Shown here piece by piece: positions 48,428 to 57,836 of a stretch of 64,000 bases of DNA. The notes under the pieces are model-generated. The model had not been told where the DNA came from and did no database searches. It worked only from the letters and a program-made list of their open reading frames with translations. Both the position numbers and the translations under genes were made by a program. Position 1 is the stretch's first letter; each line of letters begins with the position of its first letter. The stretch covers positions 1,500,001 to 1,564,000 of the forward strand of contig NZ_CP090974.1 of the NCBI RefSeq assembly GCF_021513195.1, written 5' to 3'. This stretch comes from Shewanella sp. OMA3-2 (GTDB lineage Bacteria; Pseudomonadota; Gammaproteobacteria; Enterobacterales; Shewanellaceae).

Positions 48428-48488
48428 ATACCTAGTCACAATCGTCAGTGTTCATTTCCCGAACTGATATTAACTATCGGTCATGGCT

Positions 48489-48854
48489 TTAAACTGGAAT
48501 TTTATGACGTCTATAACTGGATCGCCTTAAAAGTAAGTAAGTCCCAAAGGTGACCAGACAAATAGCAAACAGCGCGCTAGAATCTTTCGGGATAAAACGA
48601 TACAGCAAAGCTGCCGATAAAATATAGAGGAATGGCATGTATCCATAAAACCAGTCTGGCCATAACCCTTCTTTGCGCCTATGTTTAGTATCGGTTCGAC
48701 GGTTTTGTGAGCGTAAGTTATAAATTCTGGCACCAAACAAAAACACTACAATAGCGGCTGCAATTGCATACTCTTGTTGGAGAAGCAAAATACTAACCCC
48801 GCCTATAGCAATATATGTATAAGGTAATAACTCATAAAGTGGCTTAATTAACAT
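48489..48854 (-). CDS. Small membrane protein of unknown function
   Basis: 121 aa. Two N-terminal hydrophobic segments (about 10-28 and 30-42), a basic patch (RSQNRRTDTKHRRKEGLWPDW) and two C-terminal hydrophobic segments, ending in a basic tail. GGAG five to six bases ahead supports the ATG at 48854 over the upstream one at 48875. Not recognised. Confidence 0.65.
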   Translation of the reverse strand: MLIKPLYELLPYTYIAIGGVSILLLQQEYAIAAAIVVFLFGARIYNLRSQNRRTDTKHRRKEGLWPDWFYGYMPFLYILSAALLYRFIPKDSSALFAICLVTFGTYLLLRRSSYRRHKIPV

Positions 48855-48875
48855 GAGCACTCCGTCGCTAATCAT

Positions 48876-49211
48876 TAATTATTATTATTTTTATACTGGA
48901 AATAAGTCACGTTGCTAACTCATGTTTATTTCATTGTCCTTACTAATAAACAAGGTGAAAAGGGCAAGCGTAACGCTATTAAATCGTGTATCGAGTGATA
49001 TCGTACAGAATAAAGTATAGCTTATAAAAAAAGTCGCTGACTATATTTTAGTCAGCGACTTTCGTTTATGCAAACTTTCTACAGATCTTATCAGGTGAAA
49101 TAACCTAGCAGTTTAGTATAACAGTCTAGATTTATTACGAGTTACAACTACATTTGCCATTGCCAACACAACCCCGCCTTGGATATAACAAGGTTGTTGG
49201 TCATGATGATG
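48876..49211. other. Intergenic region with slyD terminator
   Basis: About 335 bases between the small membrane gene and the end of slyD. Apart from the hairpin at 49024-49062 and the short stretch to the slyD stop, nothing is recognised. Confidence 0.5.
49024..49062 (-). terminator. Rho-independent terminator after slyD
   Basis: AAGTCGCTGAC (49031-49041) pairs with GTCAGCGACTT (49051-49061); on the minus strand a run of seven T follows. Confidence 0.85.
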
Positions 49212-49703
49212 TTAATGTCCACCGCCACAACTGCCACCATGGGCATGAATGTGTCCGTGAGCGATTTCTTCTGCAGTCGTTTCTCTCACATCAATAACTT
49301 CAACATTAAATGTTAATGCTTGACCAGCTAAGGGGTGGTTACCATCAACAATGACACTATCGTCTTTTATTTCTATGACTTGAACAGGACGTTGGCCCAT
49401 CTCTGTTTCAGCGATAAAACGCATGCCAGGAACTATATCTTCAATGTCACCAAATGCAGTTAAAGGCACTTCTTGCTTCAAACCTTCGTGATATACACCA
49501 TAAGCTTGTTCGGCGGGAATGCTTGCTTCAAACTTGTCACCAACAACTTTCCCTTCTAATTCAGCTTCTAGACCAGGTATAAGATTTTCGGTCCCCTGAA
49601 TATAAATCATTGGCTCACCATCAAAAGAGCTTTCTAATAATAGACCCTGTGCATCGCTTAGCTGGTAATGAATGGTAACCGCGGCATGTTTTGAAATTTT
49701 CAT
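49212..49703 (-). CDS. slyD: FKBP-type peptidyl-prolyl isomerase SlyD
   Basis: 163 aa. SlyD FKBP domain with inserted flap: MKISKHAAVTIHYQLSDAQGLLLESS, EQAYGVYHEGL, VDGNHPLAGQALTFNVEVIDVREAT-like block. The tail HGHIHAHGGSCGGGH is His/Cys-rich and metal-binding, as in E. coli SlyD, though shorter. Isomerase, chaperone and nickel-delivery roles are known for the family. Confidence 0.93.
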   Translation of the reverse strand: MKISKHAAVTIHYQLSDAQGLLLESSFDGEPMIYIQGTENLIPGLEAELEGKVVGDKFEASIPAEQAYGVYHEGLKQEVPLTAFGDIEDIVPGMRFIAETEMGQRPVQVIEIKDDSVIVDGNHPLAGQALTFNVEVIDVRETTAEEIAHGHIHAHGGSCGGGH

Positions 49704-50225
49704 AATGACTCCAATTGCTGATATGGGCGCATAATACCTTTATTTTTTTTGAGCTGCGATGATTTGTGTCAGATTTTGCACAATTATTACTGATTTAATT
49801 AACTCGCTATTATTTTGGCCCCGAAGAATAGATTGACATAGAAATTTACTTTTTTATGAAGTATCGCTGACTATTATCAGCGAGATCATTTTTACAGTGC
49901 TTTTTTTTAGGTAGGAGAATAGACTTATTTACCTTTATTGATTGAAAAATATGAATATTTATCTTCTGTTTGCATTTGGTTGACGCTGACGTAAATGCAG
50001 CGTTTACGTTGTTTTATTGCGTATGCAATTGACGTTTCAGTTTATGAAATATGAAATGTGAAATAAATCAACTTAAATACTAATTAATATTCAAATTTAT
50101 TGGCAACTGGGGTTGACAATATAGTGTTAAAAAAGCAATTCTGTAAGCATTAGTGAATAAGAGTTACCCGCGACTAACAATATATGCGCTTGGTAGCATT
50201 GATGAAACCCGAATAAGTGAGCGAT
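49704..50225 (+). promoter_or_regulatory. thr operon upstream region
   Basis: About 520 AT-rich bases. A perfect palindrome ACGTAAA-N7-TTTACGT lies at 49989-50009. A consensus -35 TTGACA at 50113-50118 lies 108 bases before the leader peptide, but the -10 at 16-18 bases spacing is poor. No ORF is supported. Confidence 0.5.
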
Positions 50226-50297
50226 ATGTCAGCCTACAAGTATGTTGTAATTACAATCATTACAACCACCACTATTAATATAGTGGGGGCGGGCTGA
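50226..50297 (+). CDS. thrL: thr operon leader peptide
   Basis: 23-codon ORF from ATG 50226 to TGA 50295-50297. Its middle (VITIITTTTINI) has five Thr and five Ile codons, matching control by threonine and isoleucine, and it ends in VGAG like E. coli ThrL (which ends GNGAG). The last codons GCGGGCT form the antiterminator arm. Below normal gene-calling size. Confidence 0.92.
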   Translation: MSAYKYVVITIITTTTINIVGAG

Positions 50298-50322
50298 TTC
50301 ATCCTAAATAGAATTCAGTAAC

Positions 50323-50356
50323 AAGCCCGCTTCCCACAAAAGAAGCGGGCTTTTTT
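50323..50356 (+). terminator. thr attenuator terminator
   Basis: AAGCCCGCTTC (50323-50333) pairs with GAAGCGGGCTT (50342-50352), followed by a six-T run. AGCCCGC (50324-50330) can instead pair with GCGGGCT at 50289-50295 in the leader, the antiterminator. Confidence 0.93.
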
Positions 50357-50404
50357 ATTATAAAATTTTGCATTAATGTCATGATATTGGCAGGAGAAGA
50401 CGGT

Positions 50405-52872
50405 ATGAAGGTGATGAAGTTTGGTGGTACGTCGTTAGCAAATTGGCCTCGTTTTTTAATGGCGGCTGATATTATTGCTGAGTCCTCTAAGGCTGAACCA
50501 GTAGCAACGGTCCTTTCTGCACCCGCAACAATTACTAATGCATTATTAGAAATGGTTGATTTAGCGGTAGAGGGAAAATCTTATCAAGCGGTTGTTGATC
50601 ATATCGATCATGTTTTTAATCATTTATATACCCAAGCGGGTGAAACCTTGTTGTCTGTAGCTCAACAGGAATTACTTAAGCAGAAACTTAGCATGCAAAT
50701 GCTGCAATGGAAGTCTAAGTTAGAGGGGATAGCCTTATTAGGAGAGTGCCCTGACTCTGTTAGGGCTGCCATTGTTGTTTCTGGCGAGCGTTTATCTGCA
50801 GCGCTAATGGAGCAAGTCATGCTTGCTAAAAATATTACTGCCGCACAGTTAGACCCTGTCTCGTTGTTCCTTGCCCATGGGCAGCCATTGGAGTCTGTCG
50901 TCGACATAAGTATCAGTAAACCTCGCTTTGCTGTATTGCCTTTAAGCAAATATAGGGTATGGGTTATGCCTGGTTTTACTGCCGCAGATGCCCAAGGCAA
51001 AATTGTCACCTTAGGGCGTAATGGATCAGACTATTCTGCTGCAGTATTAGCCGCTTGTTTAGATGCATCTAGCTGTGAAATTTGGACTGATGTAGACGGT
51101 GTTTATAATACCGATCCTCGCGCTGTGACAGATGCTAAATTACTGTCGCAGTTAAGTTATCAAGAGGCGATGGAATTATCATATTTTGGTGCCAAAGTAT
51201 TACACCCTAAAACTATTGCTCCAATTGCGCAGTACCATATTCCTTGTTATATCAAAAATAGTTTTAATCCATCAGCTCCTGGTACTTTAGTATCGAACGA
51301 TATAGATAAAACAGGTCTACAAGTTAAAGCGATTTCAAATCTTGATGATCAAACCATGTTTAACGTATCTGGACCTGGTATGAAGGGGATGGTTGGTATG
51401 GCCAGTCGTACTTTAGCGGCCATTTCACGTAGTGGTATTTCGGTATCATTGATCACCCAAAGCTCTTCTGAATACAGTATCAGTTTTTGTGTTGGAACCC
51501 GTGATGCGCCTAAAGCAAAATGGGCCCTTGAACAAGAATTTGAATTAGAAATTAAATCCGAATTACTTGAACCTATTGAGTTACGCCAAGGTTTAGCTAT
51601 CGTGTCCTTGATTGGTGATGGCATGAAAACGCACAAAGGAGTTGCAGCTAAATTCTTCAGCGCGTTGGCTAAGGCGAGCGTTAACATTATTGCCATTGCT
51701 CAGGGGTCGTCAGAGCGCTCTATTTCAACCGTTATCCAGCAAAGTAAAACCAAACATGCTATTAGTGCTTGTCATCAAGCTTTCTTTGATGTGCAGCAAT
51801 ACGTTGATGTGTTTTTAGTGGGGGCTGGTAATGTCGGTGCGGGGCTGCTTGAACAAATAAAACAACAAAATGACATGCTAAAAGAGCAGCACATCAGTAT
51901 TCGAGTATGCGGTATTGCTAATTCACGTCAAATGTTACTAGACAGTAATGGTGTTGATTTATCAAATTGGCAAGCTTTAATGGGGGATAATGCCCAACAA
52001 TATGATTTAAATGCTTTATTGTTATGGGGACAAGAGCAACAATTGCTCAATCCTGTTTTAGTGGATTGCACCTCAAGCGAAGCGGTATCAGACCGTTATT
52101 TAGATGTGATGAATGCCGGGTTTCATGTGGTCACGCCAAATAAAAAAGCCAATACCCGTGATTATGCGTTTTATCAATCACTACGCAAAGTGAGTTTAGA
52201 ACAACGTCGTCAATTTTTATATGAAACCACGGTTGGTGCAGGTTTACCCGTTATAGATAACCTGAAAAAGTTGCTGTGTGCAGGTGATAAACTGCATAAA
52301 TTCAATGGTATTTTATCAGGATCGTTATCGTATATTTTTGGGATGCTCGATGAAGGAATGAGTTTATCGCAAGCTACATCAATTGCCGGGATAAATGTTT
52401 TACAGAGCCCGATCCCCGTGATGATTTAAGTGGAATGGATGTTGCTCGTAAAGTGCTTATTTTAGCTCGCGAAGTTGGCTTACCGTTAGAGCTTAGCGAT
52501 ATTAATATCGAGTCGGTATTACCTTCTGATTTTGATGATAGTGGTGATGTTGAGACATTTATGGCTAACTTATCCCGTCTTGATGCACAAGTCTCTATCC
52601 GTGTCGCTAATGCTAAAGCGCAGGGAAAGGTCCTACGTTACGTAGGCCAAATTGATCAAGGTAAATGTTATGTTCGCATTATTGAAGTCGATGCTACAGA
52701 TCCTCTATATAGCGTAAAAGGTGGTGAGAATGCGCTGGCTTTTTACAGCCGCTACTATCAACCCATTCCATTTGTGTTACGCGGCTATGGCGCGGGGACA
52801 GACGTGACAGCCGCTGGCGTATTTGCTGACGTACTTAGAACCCTTAATTGGACACGTGAGGTGGGTTTGTAA
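50405..52872 (+). pseudogene. thrA: Aspartokinase I / homoserine dehydrogenase I, interrupted by one frameshift
   Basis: Bifunctional enzyme for the first and third steps of threonine synthesis: aspartokinase (KFGGTSLAN, SDYSAAVLAA, WTDVDGVYNTDPR), ACT domains and homoserine dehydrogenase (VGAGNVGAGLLEQ, VTPNKKAN). The frame breaks near 52385-52390: the text reads ATTGCCGGGATAAA, whereas ATTGCCCGGGATAAA would give [24 protein letters not shown] and 822 residues in all (E. coli 820). AGGAGA supports the ATG at 50405. The first ORF ends at 52429, the second runs 52435-52872. Real mutation or sequencing error; thrB follows with overlapping stop/start. Confidence 0.93.
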
Positions 52873-53822
52873 TGAACAGCAGTAATCAAGCTCAACTGAG
52901 TGTTTATGCGCCAGCATCAATGGGTAATGTGGGTGTTGGTTTCGATTTGTTGGGGGCAGCATTAGCGCCTATCGATGGCAGTCTACTTGGTGATAGAGTA
53001 ACCATTAGTGGTATTGAATGCGGGGTTGAGTTTGCTCAAGTAGGTCCTTGGGCACATAAACTGCCAACGGATTTACAAGACAATATAGTTTATCAGTGTG
53101 CCGTTTTCTTTCTTGATAAACTACAACGTCAAGATGGCGTTAAACTTATTTTAGAGAAAAACTTACCTGTTGGCAGTGGGTTAGGTTCGAGTGCAAGTTC
53201 TGTAGTTGCCGCGTTATATGCACTTAATGAGTACTTTAAACAACCATTTGATCAACAAGCTTTACTTCTATTAATGGGCGAGTTTGAAGGACAGATTTCA
53301 GGGAGCGTCCATTATGACAACGTTGCTCCCTGTTATTTAGGTGGTATGCAGCTAATGCTTAACACCGTCGATAAGGTTTGTGCCGCGATACCGAGCTTTA
53401 AGCAATGGTATTGGGTGGTCGCATATCCTGGTATTTCATTGTCGACGGCTAAGATGCGTGCTTTATTACCTGCACAGTATGATAAAGCTGTGGCGATTGA
53501 TTTTGGCCGTTATTTAAGTGCTTTTGTACATGCTAGTTATCAGCAAGATGCTGCTATGGCAATTGAAGTGCTTAAGGATGTACTAGCTGAGCCTTACCGC
53601 GCTGCAGCAATTCCAGGGTACCTTGATGCTAGAGAAGCTCTAGCGCAACAAGGGATGCTGACCACGGGTATTTCAGGCAGTGGACCAACATTATTTAGCG
53701 TCACCGACTCATTAGAAAAAGCTCAGCAGGCAAAGGCGTGGCTAGAGCAGCACTATGTGACAGAACAAGGTGGTTTTGCCCATGTATGTCAATTAGATGA
53801 ACAAGGTACTCGACGGGTTTAG
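52872..53822 (+). CDS. thrB: Homoserine kinase
   Basis: 316-aa GHMP kinase that phosphorylates homoserine. Signature VYAPASMGNVGVGFDLLGAAL at the start, ATP-binding LPVGSGLGSSASSVVAALYAL, and the C-terminal TGISGSGPTLFSV. Its ATG overlaps the thrA stop (TAATG), so the operon is translationally coupled. Confidence 0.96.
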   Translation: MNSSNQAQLSVYAPASMGNVGVGFDLLGAALAPIDGSLLGDRVTISGIECGVEFAQVGPWAHKLPTDLQDNIVYQCAVFFLDKLQRQDGVKLILEKNLPVGSGLGSSASSVVAALYALNEYFKQPFDQQALLLLMGEFEGQISGSVHYDNVAPCYLGGMQLMLNTVDKVCAAIPSFKQWYWVVAYPGISLSTAKMRALLPAQYDKAVAIDFGRYLSAFVHASYQQDAAMAIEVLKDVLAEPYRAAAIPGYLDAREALAQQGMLTTGISGSGPTLFSVTDSLEKAQQAKAWLEQHYVTEQGGFAHVCQLDEQGTRRV

Positions 53823-53859
53823 TATCGAAACAAAATTTTTAATTTAATAGGTAGTGGTA

Positions 53860-55143
53860 ATGGAATTATATAATTTAAAACATCCTTCGCAGGAAGTTAA
53901 TTTTAGTCAGGCAGTTCAATTAGGGCTTGGTAAGGATAGGGGACTATTTTTCCCTAAAACGATCCCTGTGCTAAACGATATTGACAGCTTACTGGCTATG
54001 CCATTTGCGCAGCGCAGTAAACTTGTTTTAGGTGCTTGGTTGGCTGATGAATTAGGCCAAGATAATGTTGACGTGCTTGTTGATAAAGCATTTACTTTTG
54101 ATGCGCCTCTAAAAGAAGTTGATTCTAACCGCAGCTGTTTAGAGCTTTTTCATGGGCCAACCCTTGCATTTAAAGATTTTGGTGCACGTTTTATGGCGCA
54201 GTGCATCAATTTATTATCAGGCGATAAAGGGTTAACTATTCTGACAGCGACTTCTGGAGACACAGGCGCTGCAGTGGCTGATGCATTTTATGGCTTAGAT
54301 AAAGTACAAGTCGTTGTGATGTATCCAAAGGGTAAAATCAGTGAGCTACAAGAGAAAATGTTCACTACGTTAGGTAAAAATATCCACACAGTGGCGGTAA
54401 ATTCTGATTTTGATGCTTGCCAGCATTTAGTCAAACAAGCCTTTGATGATGAAGAGGTTAGAGAAGGATTGGCGTTGAATTCTGCCAATTCAATTAATAT
54501 AAGCCGTTTATTGGCGCAAATTTGTTATTACTTTGAAGCCGTAGCGCAAGCTAAGCAAGCTGGTCATGAAAATTTTGTCTTATCAGTCCCTAGCGGTAAC
54601 TTTGGTAATTTGACTGCAGGTTTATTTGCTAAAGCAATGGGGCTGCCGATCAAACGTTTTATTGCCGCCACCAATAGTAACGATACTGTGCCGCGTTATT
54701 TGCAAAACGGTGACTGGGCGCCACATGATACGGTCGCGACTATGTCAAATGCGATGGATGTGTCAGAGCCGAGTAACTGGCCCCGTGTAGAAGCTATTTG
54801 TCAGCAGATGGGCTGGCCATTATCAAACATTACTGGTTTAGCGTTAAATGAATTGCAAACCTCTGAAGCGCTTAAAAATCTATACCAATTGGGATATCAA
54901 TCAGAACCTCATGCAGCGATTGCTGCTCAGGGATTACGTCAATTATTGGCTAAAGATGAATATGGGATCTTTTTAGGGACAGCGCATCCTGCAAAATTTA
55001 AAGATGTGGTTGATAGGGAGCTACAAGTTGACTTGCCTTTACCACCTGAACTTGCAGCTGTAGTTAATAAAACTATTCTATCTGTTGAATTAGATGCTGA
55101 TTTCTCTCAGTTAAAGTCGCATTTATTGGCAACGCTTAGATAG
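53860..55143 (+). CDS. thrC: Threonine synthase
   Basis: 427-aa pyridoxal-phosphate enzyme converting O-phosphohomoserine to threonine. PLP lysine in LAFKDFGARFM; phosphate-binding SGDTGAAVADAF; NSANSINISRLLAQICYYF and VPSGNFGN. The GTG at 53854 opens the frame but TAGG/GTGG and the family start MELYNLKHPSQEV favour ATG 53860. Last thr gene; terminator follows. Confidence 0.96.
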   Translation: MELYNLKHPSQEVNFSQAVQLGLGKDRGLFFPKTIPVLNDIDSLLAMPFAQRSKLVLGAWLADELGQDNVDVLVDKAFTFDAPLKEVDSNRSCLELFHGPTLAFKDFGARFMAQCINLLSGDKGLTILTATSGDTGAAVADAFYGLDKVQVVVMYPKGKISELQEKMFTTLGKNIHTVAVNSDFDACQHLVKQAFDDEEVREGLALNSANSINISRLLAQICYYFEAVAQAKQAGHENFVLSVPSGNFGNLTAGLFAKAMGLPIKRFIAATNSNDTVPRYLQNGDWAPHDTVATMSNAMDVSEPSNWPRVEAICQQMGWPLSNITGLALNELQTSEALKNLYQLGYQSEPHAAIAAQGLRQLLAKDEYGIFLGTAHPAKFKDVVDRELQVDLPLPPELAAVVNKTILSVELDADFSQLKSHLLATLR

Positions 55144-55187
55144 TACATTTTTGATGATTAAAGTGGGCTTAATCATCAAATTAGCAT

Positions 55188-55224
55188 AAACACAAAAGCA
55201 CCTTAATGGGTGCTTTTGTGTTTA
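55188..55224. terminator. Terminator after thrC
   Basis: A stem of about 15 bp, AAACACAAAAGCACC with GGTGCTTTTGTGTTT, around TTAATG. Confidence 0.88.
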
Positions 55225-55343
55225 TGGAGCAACTAGTGTGTTAATTATCTGGAATATGATCTCTGTCATAACTAATTTATATCACTGTAGTAGATTGGAA
55301 GTTAACTAGGCTGTTGACTACAATTTGAGTAAGTGAGATTGAC

Positions 55344-55910
55344 ATGACGGAGAAGACGATGCTTAAGCGATTAATGCGTGATCACCAGCATATAACCATT
55401 TTATTGAATATTCTCACCAACAAAAATGCTCGTTTAGCAGAAGGTGAAGCTGTTAACTTCAATCTTATCAGAGATATTGTTGAGTATATGCAAGGGTATG
55501 CAGAGCATAGCCATCATCCAGTAGAAGATATCACTTATCATTATTATGCCCAAAAGATGTCTATACCTAATAGTGATCAGCTTAGTGATGAGCATGATAA
55601 GTTAGCTCAAGTGTCCGGATCTTTAATGTACAGTTTAAATATGGTCTTATCAGATGTGGTGATTTCAAGAGATAAATTGATTAATGATTTAGCTAATTAT
55701 ATTCATTTACAAGTGGGGCATATGCAGTTCGAGGAAACGGAGATTTTTCCTCATTTAGCCAAAACATTAGACAGCAGTGATTGGCAAAACATTGAGTTGT
55801 TATGCCAGAATAAATTGGTCGACGATCCGTTATTTAGTCAAGATGATAACATTATTTTTGAGGAGCTTAGGCAATATATTGTTAAGGCAGAAAACAAAAT
55901 AAATATCTGA
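55344..55910 (+). CDS. Hemerythrin-like HHE-domain protein
   Basis: 188 aa, all-helical. Metal ligands are in place for an HHE/hemerythrin di-iron site: DHQH near residue 14, HSHHPVED (about 55-60), DEHDK (about 80), and HMQFEETEIFPH (about 130-140). Bacterial relatives are linked to O2/NO sensing or iron handling; a precise role is not given by the context. Terminator follows. Confidence 0.85.
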   Translation: MTEKTMLKRLMRDHQHITILLNILTNKNARLAEGEAVNFNLIRDIVEYMQGYAEHSHHPVEDITYHYYAQKMSIPNSDQLSDEHDKLAQVSGSLMYSLNMVLSDVVISRDKLINDLANYIHLQVGHMQFEETEIFPHLAKTLDSSDWQNIELLCQNKLVDDPLFSQDDNIIFEELRQYIVKAENKINI

Positions 55911-55937
55911 TTTGGAAAGTGTTATCAGTATGATCGA

Positions 55938-55963
55938 AAAGAGCACTCTAGGTGCTCTTTTAT
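55938..55963 (+). terminator. Terminator after the hemerythrin-like gene
   Basis: AAAGAGCAC pairs with GTGCTCTTT around TCTAG, followed by a T-rich tail. Confidence 0.85.
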
Positions 55964-56005
55964 TATATTACTTTTTAATGAATAAATATTCGCTATTGTC
56001 AGTAT

Positions 56006-56191
56006 TTATAACACTAAAGTATTGGCATCAAATTCAAAAGAATCATCAATATCCTGTAACTCTTTCAGTAAGCGTTGCTTATCCTTAATTGCTTCAATCT
56101 CTCGCCATTTACGCTTTTTATTAGATCCTTTTGAACGGCTTGGTCTTTCAACAACTTCGTCTAACGCACCACCATAGTCTAAACGATCCAT
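56006..56191 (-). CDS. DUF3545-type small protein
   Basis: 61 aa, charged: MDRLDYGGALDEVVERPSRS, then SNKKRKWREIEAIKDKQRLLKELQDIDDSF. This matches my memory of the DUF3545 family of Shewanella/Vibrio. A perfect GGGAGG stands before the ATG at 56191, so the longer frame to 56227 is rejected. Function unknown; the basic helical middle could bind nucleic acid. Confidence 0.75.
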   Translation of the reverse strand: MDRLDYGGALDEVVERPSRSKGSNKKRKWREIEAIKDKQRLLKELQDIDDSFEFDANTLVL

Positions 56192-56374
56192 GGTAACCTC
56201 CCTTGTTATTATGATGTCTCTATGCAAATAAGTATCATATTTCTATTGTAGGGTGCAACATTTATGTTTCAATTGTGTTAAATCGAAATGATAGTTTAAT
56301 GAAGATATAGAATTTAATTGGTTTGACATGCTGAATAATGATAAGGCAGAGCAATAAAAAACCAGCTTTCGCTG

Positions 56375-57813
56375 TAATGCCGATCAGTTAAGAACTGAAG
56401 TGATAAAAAATATACCGATCTATTGACCGATCCTTTTAGTCTGCCAAAATCCGATAATCTTTATTATCGGATTTTTTTATGGAACTTTCAGAAGCACTTG
56501 CTCGCACTTCAATTAACCGACTCACCGAATTTTCATCTCTTGCTGATGTCCTTGAACCCGATATTATTCAATCTTGTCTAGACTCCAATGGTGTTGCCAC
56601 ATTAAGACGTCGAAAACTACCCATGGACGCTATGGTTTGGGCTGTTATTGGGATGTCTTTATTTCGCACTGAATCCGTTCGTCAATTGATTAACAAGCTT
56701 GATATTGTGCTGCCACAAGAGGTTGATTATGTGGCGAGAAGTGCTGTCACACAGGCCAGAAAAAAGCTTGGCAGTGATGTGGTTCGCGATATATTTCATC
56801 GCTCAGCGGCCACATGGCATCAACGTGCTGAACATCCTCATTGGTGCGGTTTGAACCTCTTTGGCGTTGATGGCGTAGTCTGGATAACGCCTGAAACGAA
56901 AGAGAATAGTGCAGCTTTTGCGCGCACAGCAAACAAATCAAGTGAGTCTGGTTACCCTCAAGTGCGCATGGTTTGTATGATGGAACTGAGTAGTCATTTA
57001 CTGGTTGATAGCGTCTTTGACAGTGTGGCTGAAAATGAAATGAACTTAGCGGCTAAGCTTATCAAAAGTGTACCCGACAACAGCTTAACCTTGTTTGATA
57101 AAGGCTTTTACTCGCTAGGCTTATTACACGATTGGCAGGCTAAAGGCGTCAACACCCATTGGTTATTACCGTTAAAAAAAGGCACTCAATATGAAACAAT
57201 CCGCAGTTTAGGTAAGCACGATAAGCTTGTCAGGTTAAGTACAACGCCTCAATCGAGAAAGAAACGCCCTGAATTACCATTAACAATAGAAGCCAGATTA
57301 ACCACTCGTCAGATAAAAGGTAAACAGGTCAACATTCTGAGTTCAATGCTTGATGTTATGGCCTATCCGGGTGCAGAAATAGTTGATTTATATACACATC
57401 GCTGGGAGATAGAGCTGGGTTATCGAGAAATGAAACAATATATGTTAGAAAGTCGATTTACGCTGAGAAGCAATCTTCCAGAGTTAATAAATCAAGAGCT
57501 ATGGGGACTATTATTAGCTTATAATTTAATACGTTATAAAATGATTTTAATGGCGAAATCGCTTAAAAATGTATTTCCAAATCAGCTGAGTTTTCGAGAT
57601 GCTTCATCTCATATTATCAATCAACTCACTAATATGCCGTTATATGCACCAGGAAATGTTCCGAGGTTTATTTTAGATATAGAGAGAAATGCCAAGCAGT
57701 TTAAGCTGGAAGGAAAACGAGAAAGAAGTTATCCAAGGTGCTTAAAAGTCAGTAAAAATGGCTACCCAGTCGCAAAAATAAAAAATGCCGCTCACCTTAA
57801 GTGAACGGCATTA
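56375..57813 (+). mobile_element. Intact IS4-family insertion sequence
   Basis: 1,439 bp. Left end TAATGCCGATCAGTTAAG, right end (inverted) TAATGCCGTTCACTTAAG, 16 of 18 identical; the left repeat equals that of E. coli IS4 as I remember it. It is flanked by an 11-bp target duplication AGCTTTCGCTG (56364-56374 and 57814-57824), showing an insertion recent enough to keep it intact. A hairpin (56446-56475) with T-run precedes the transposase start, a common guard against outside transcription. The target is the pgi terminator. Confidence 0.95.
56479..57804 (+). CDS. IS4-family DDE transposase
   Basis: 441 aa. DDE residues: Asp in [12 protein letters not shown], Asp in TLFDKGFYS, Glu in [16 protein letters not shown], the last being the exact Y(2)R(3)E(6)K signature of the IS4 family. 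Full length and no internal stop, so the element may be active. The ATG directly follows the T-run of the upstream hairpin and lacks a Shine-Dalgarno; the stop codon lies inside the right inverted repeat. Confidence 0.95.
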   Translation: MELSEALARTSINRLTEFSSLADVLEPDIIQSCLDSNGVATLRRRKLPMDAMVWAVIGMSLFRTESVRQLINKLDIVLPQEVDYVARSAVTQARKKLGSDVVRDIFHRSAATWHQRAEHPHWCGLNLFGVDGVVWITPETKENSAAFARTANKSSESGYPQVRMVCMMELSSHLLVDSVFDSVAENEMNLAAKLIKSVPDNSLTLFDKGFYSLGLLHDWQAKGVNTHWLLPLKKGTQYETIRSLGKHDKLVRLSTTPQSRKKRPELPLTIEARLTTRQIKGKQVNILSSMLDVMAYPGAEIVDLYTHRWEIELGYREMKQYMLESRFTLRSNLPELINQELWGLLLAYNLIRYKMILMAKSLKNVFPNQLSFRDASSHIINQLTNMPLYAPGNVPRFILDIERNAKQFKLEGKRERSYPRCLKVSKNGYPVAKIKNAAHLK

Positions 57814-57836
57814 AGCTTTCGCTGGCTATTTAGTGG

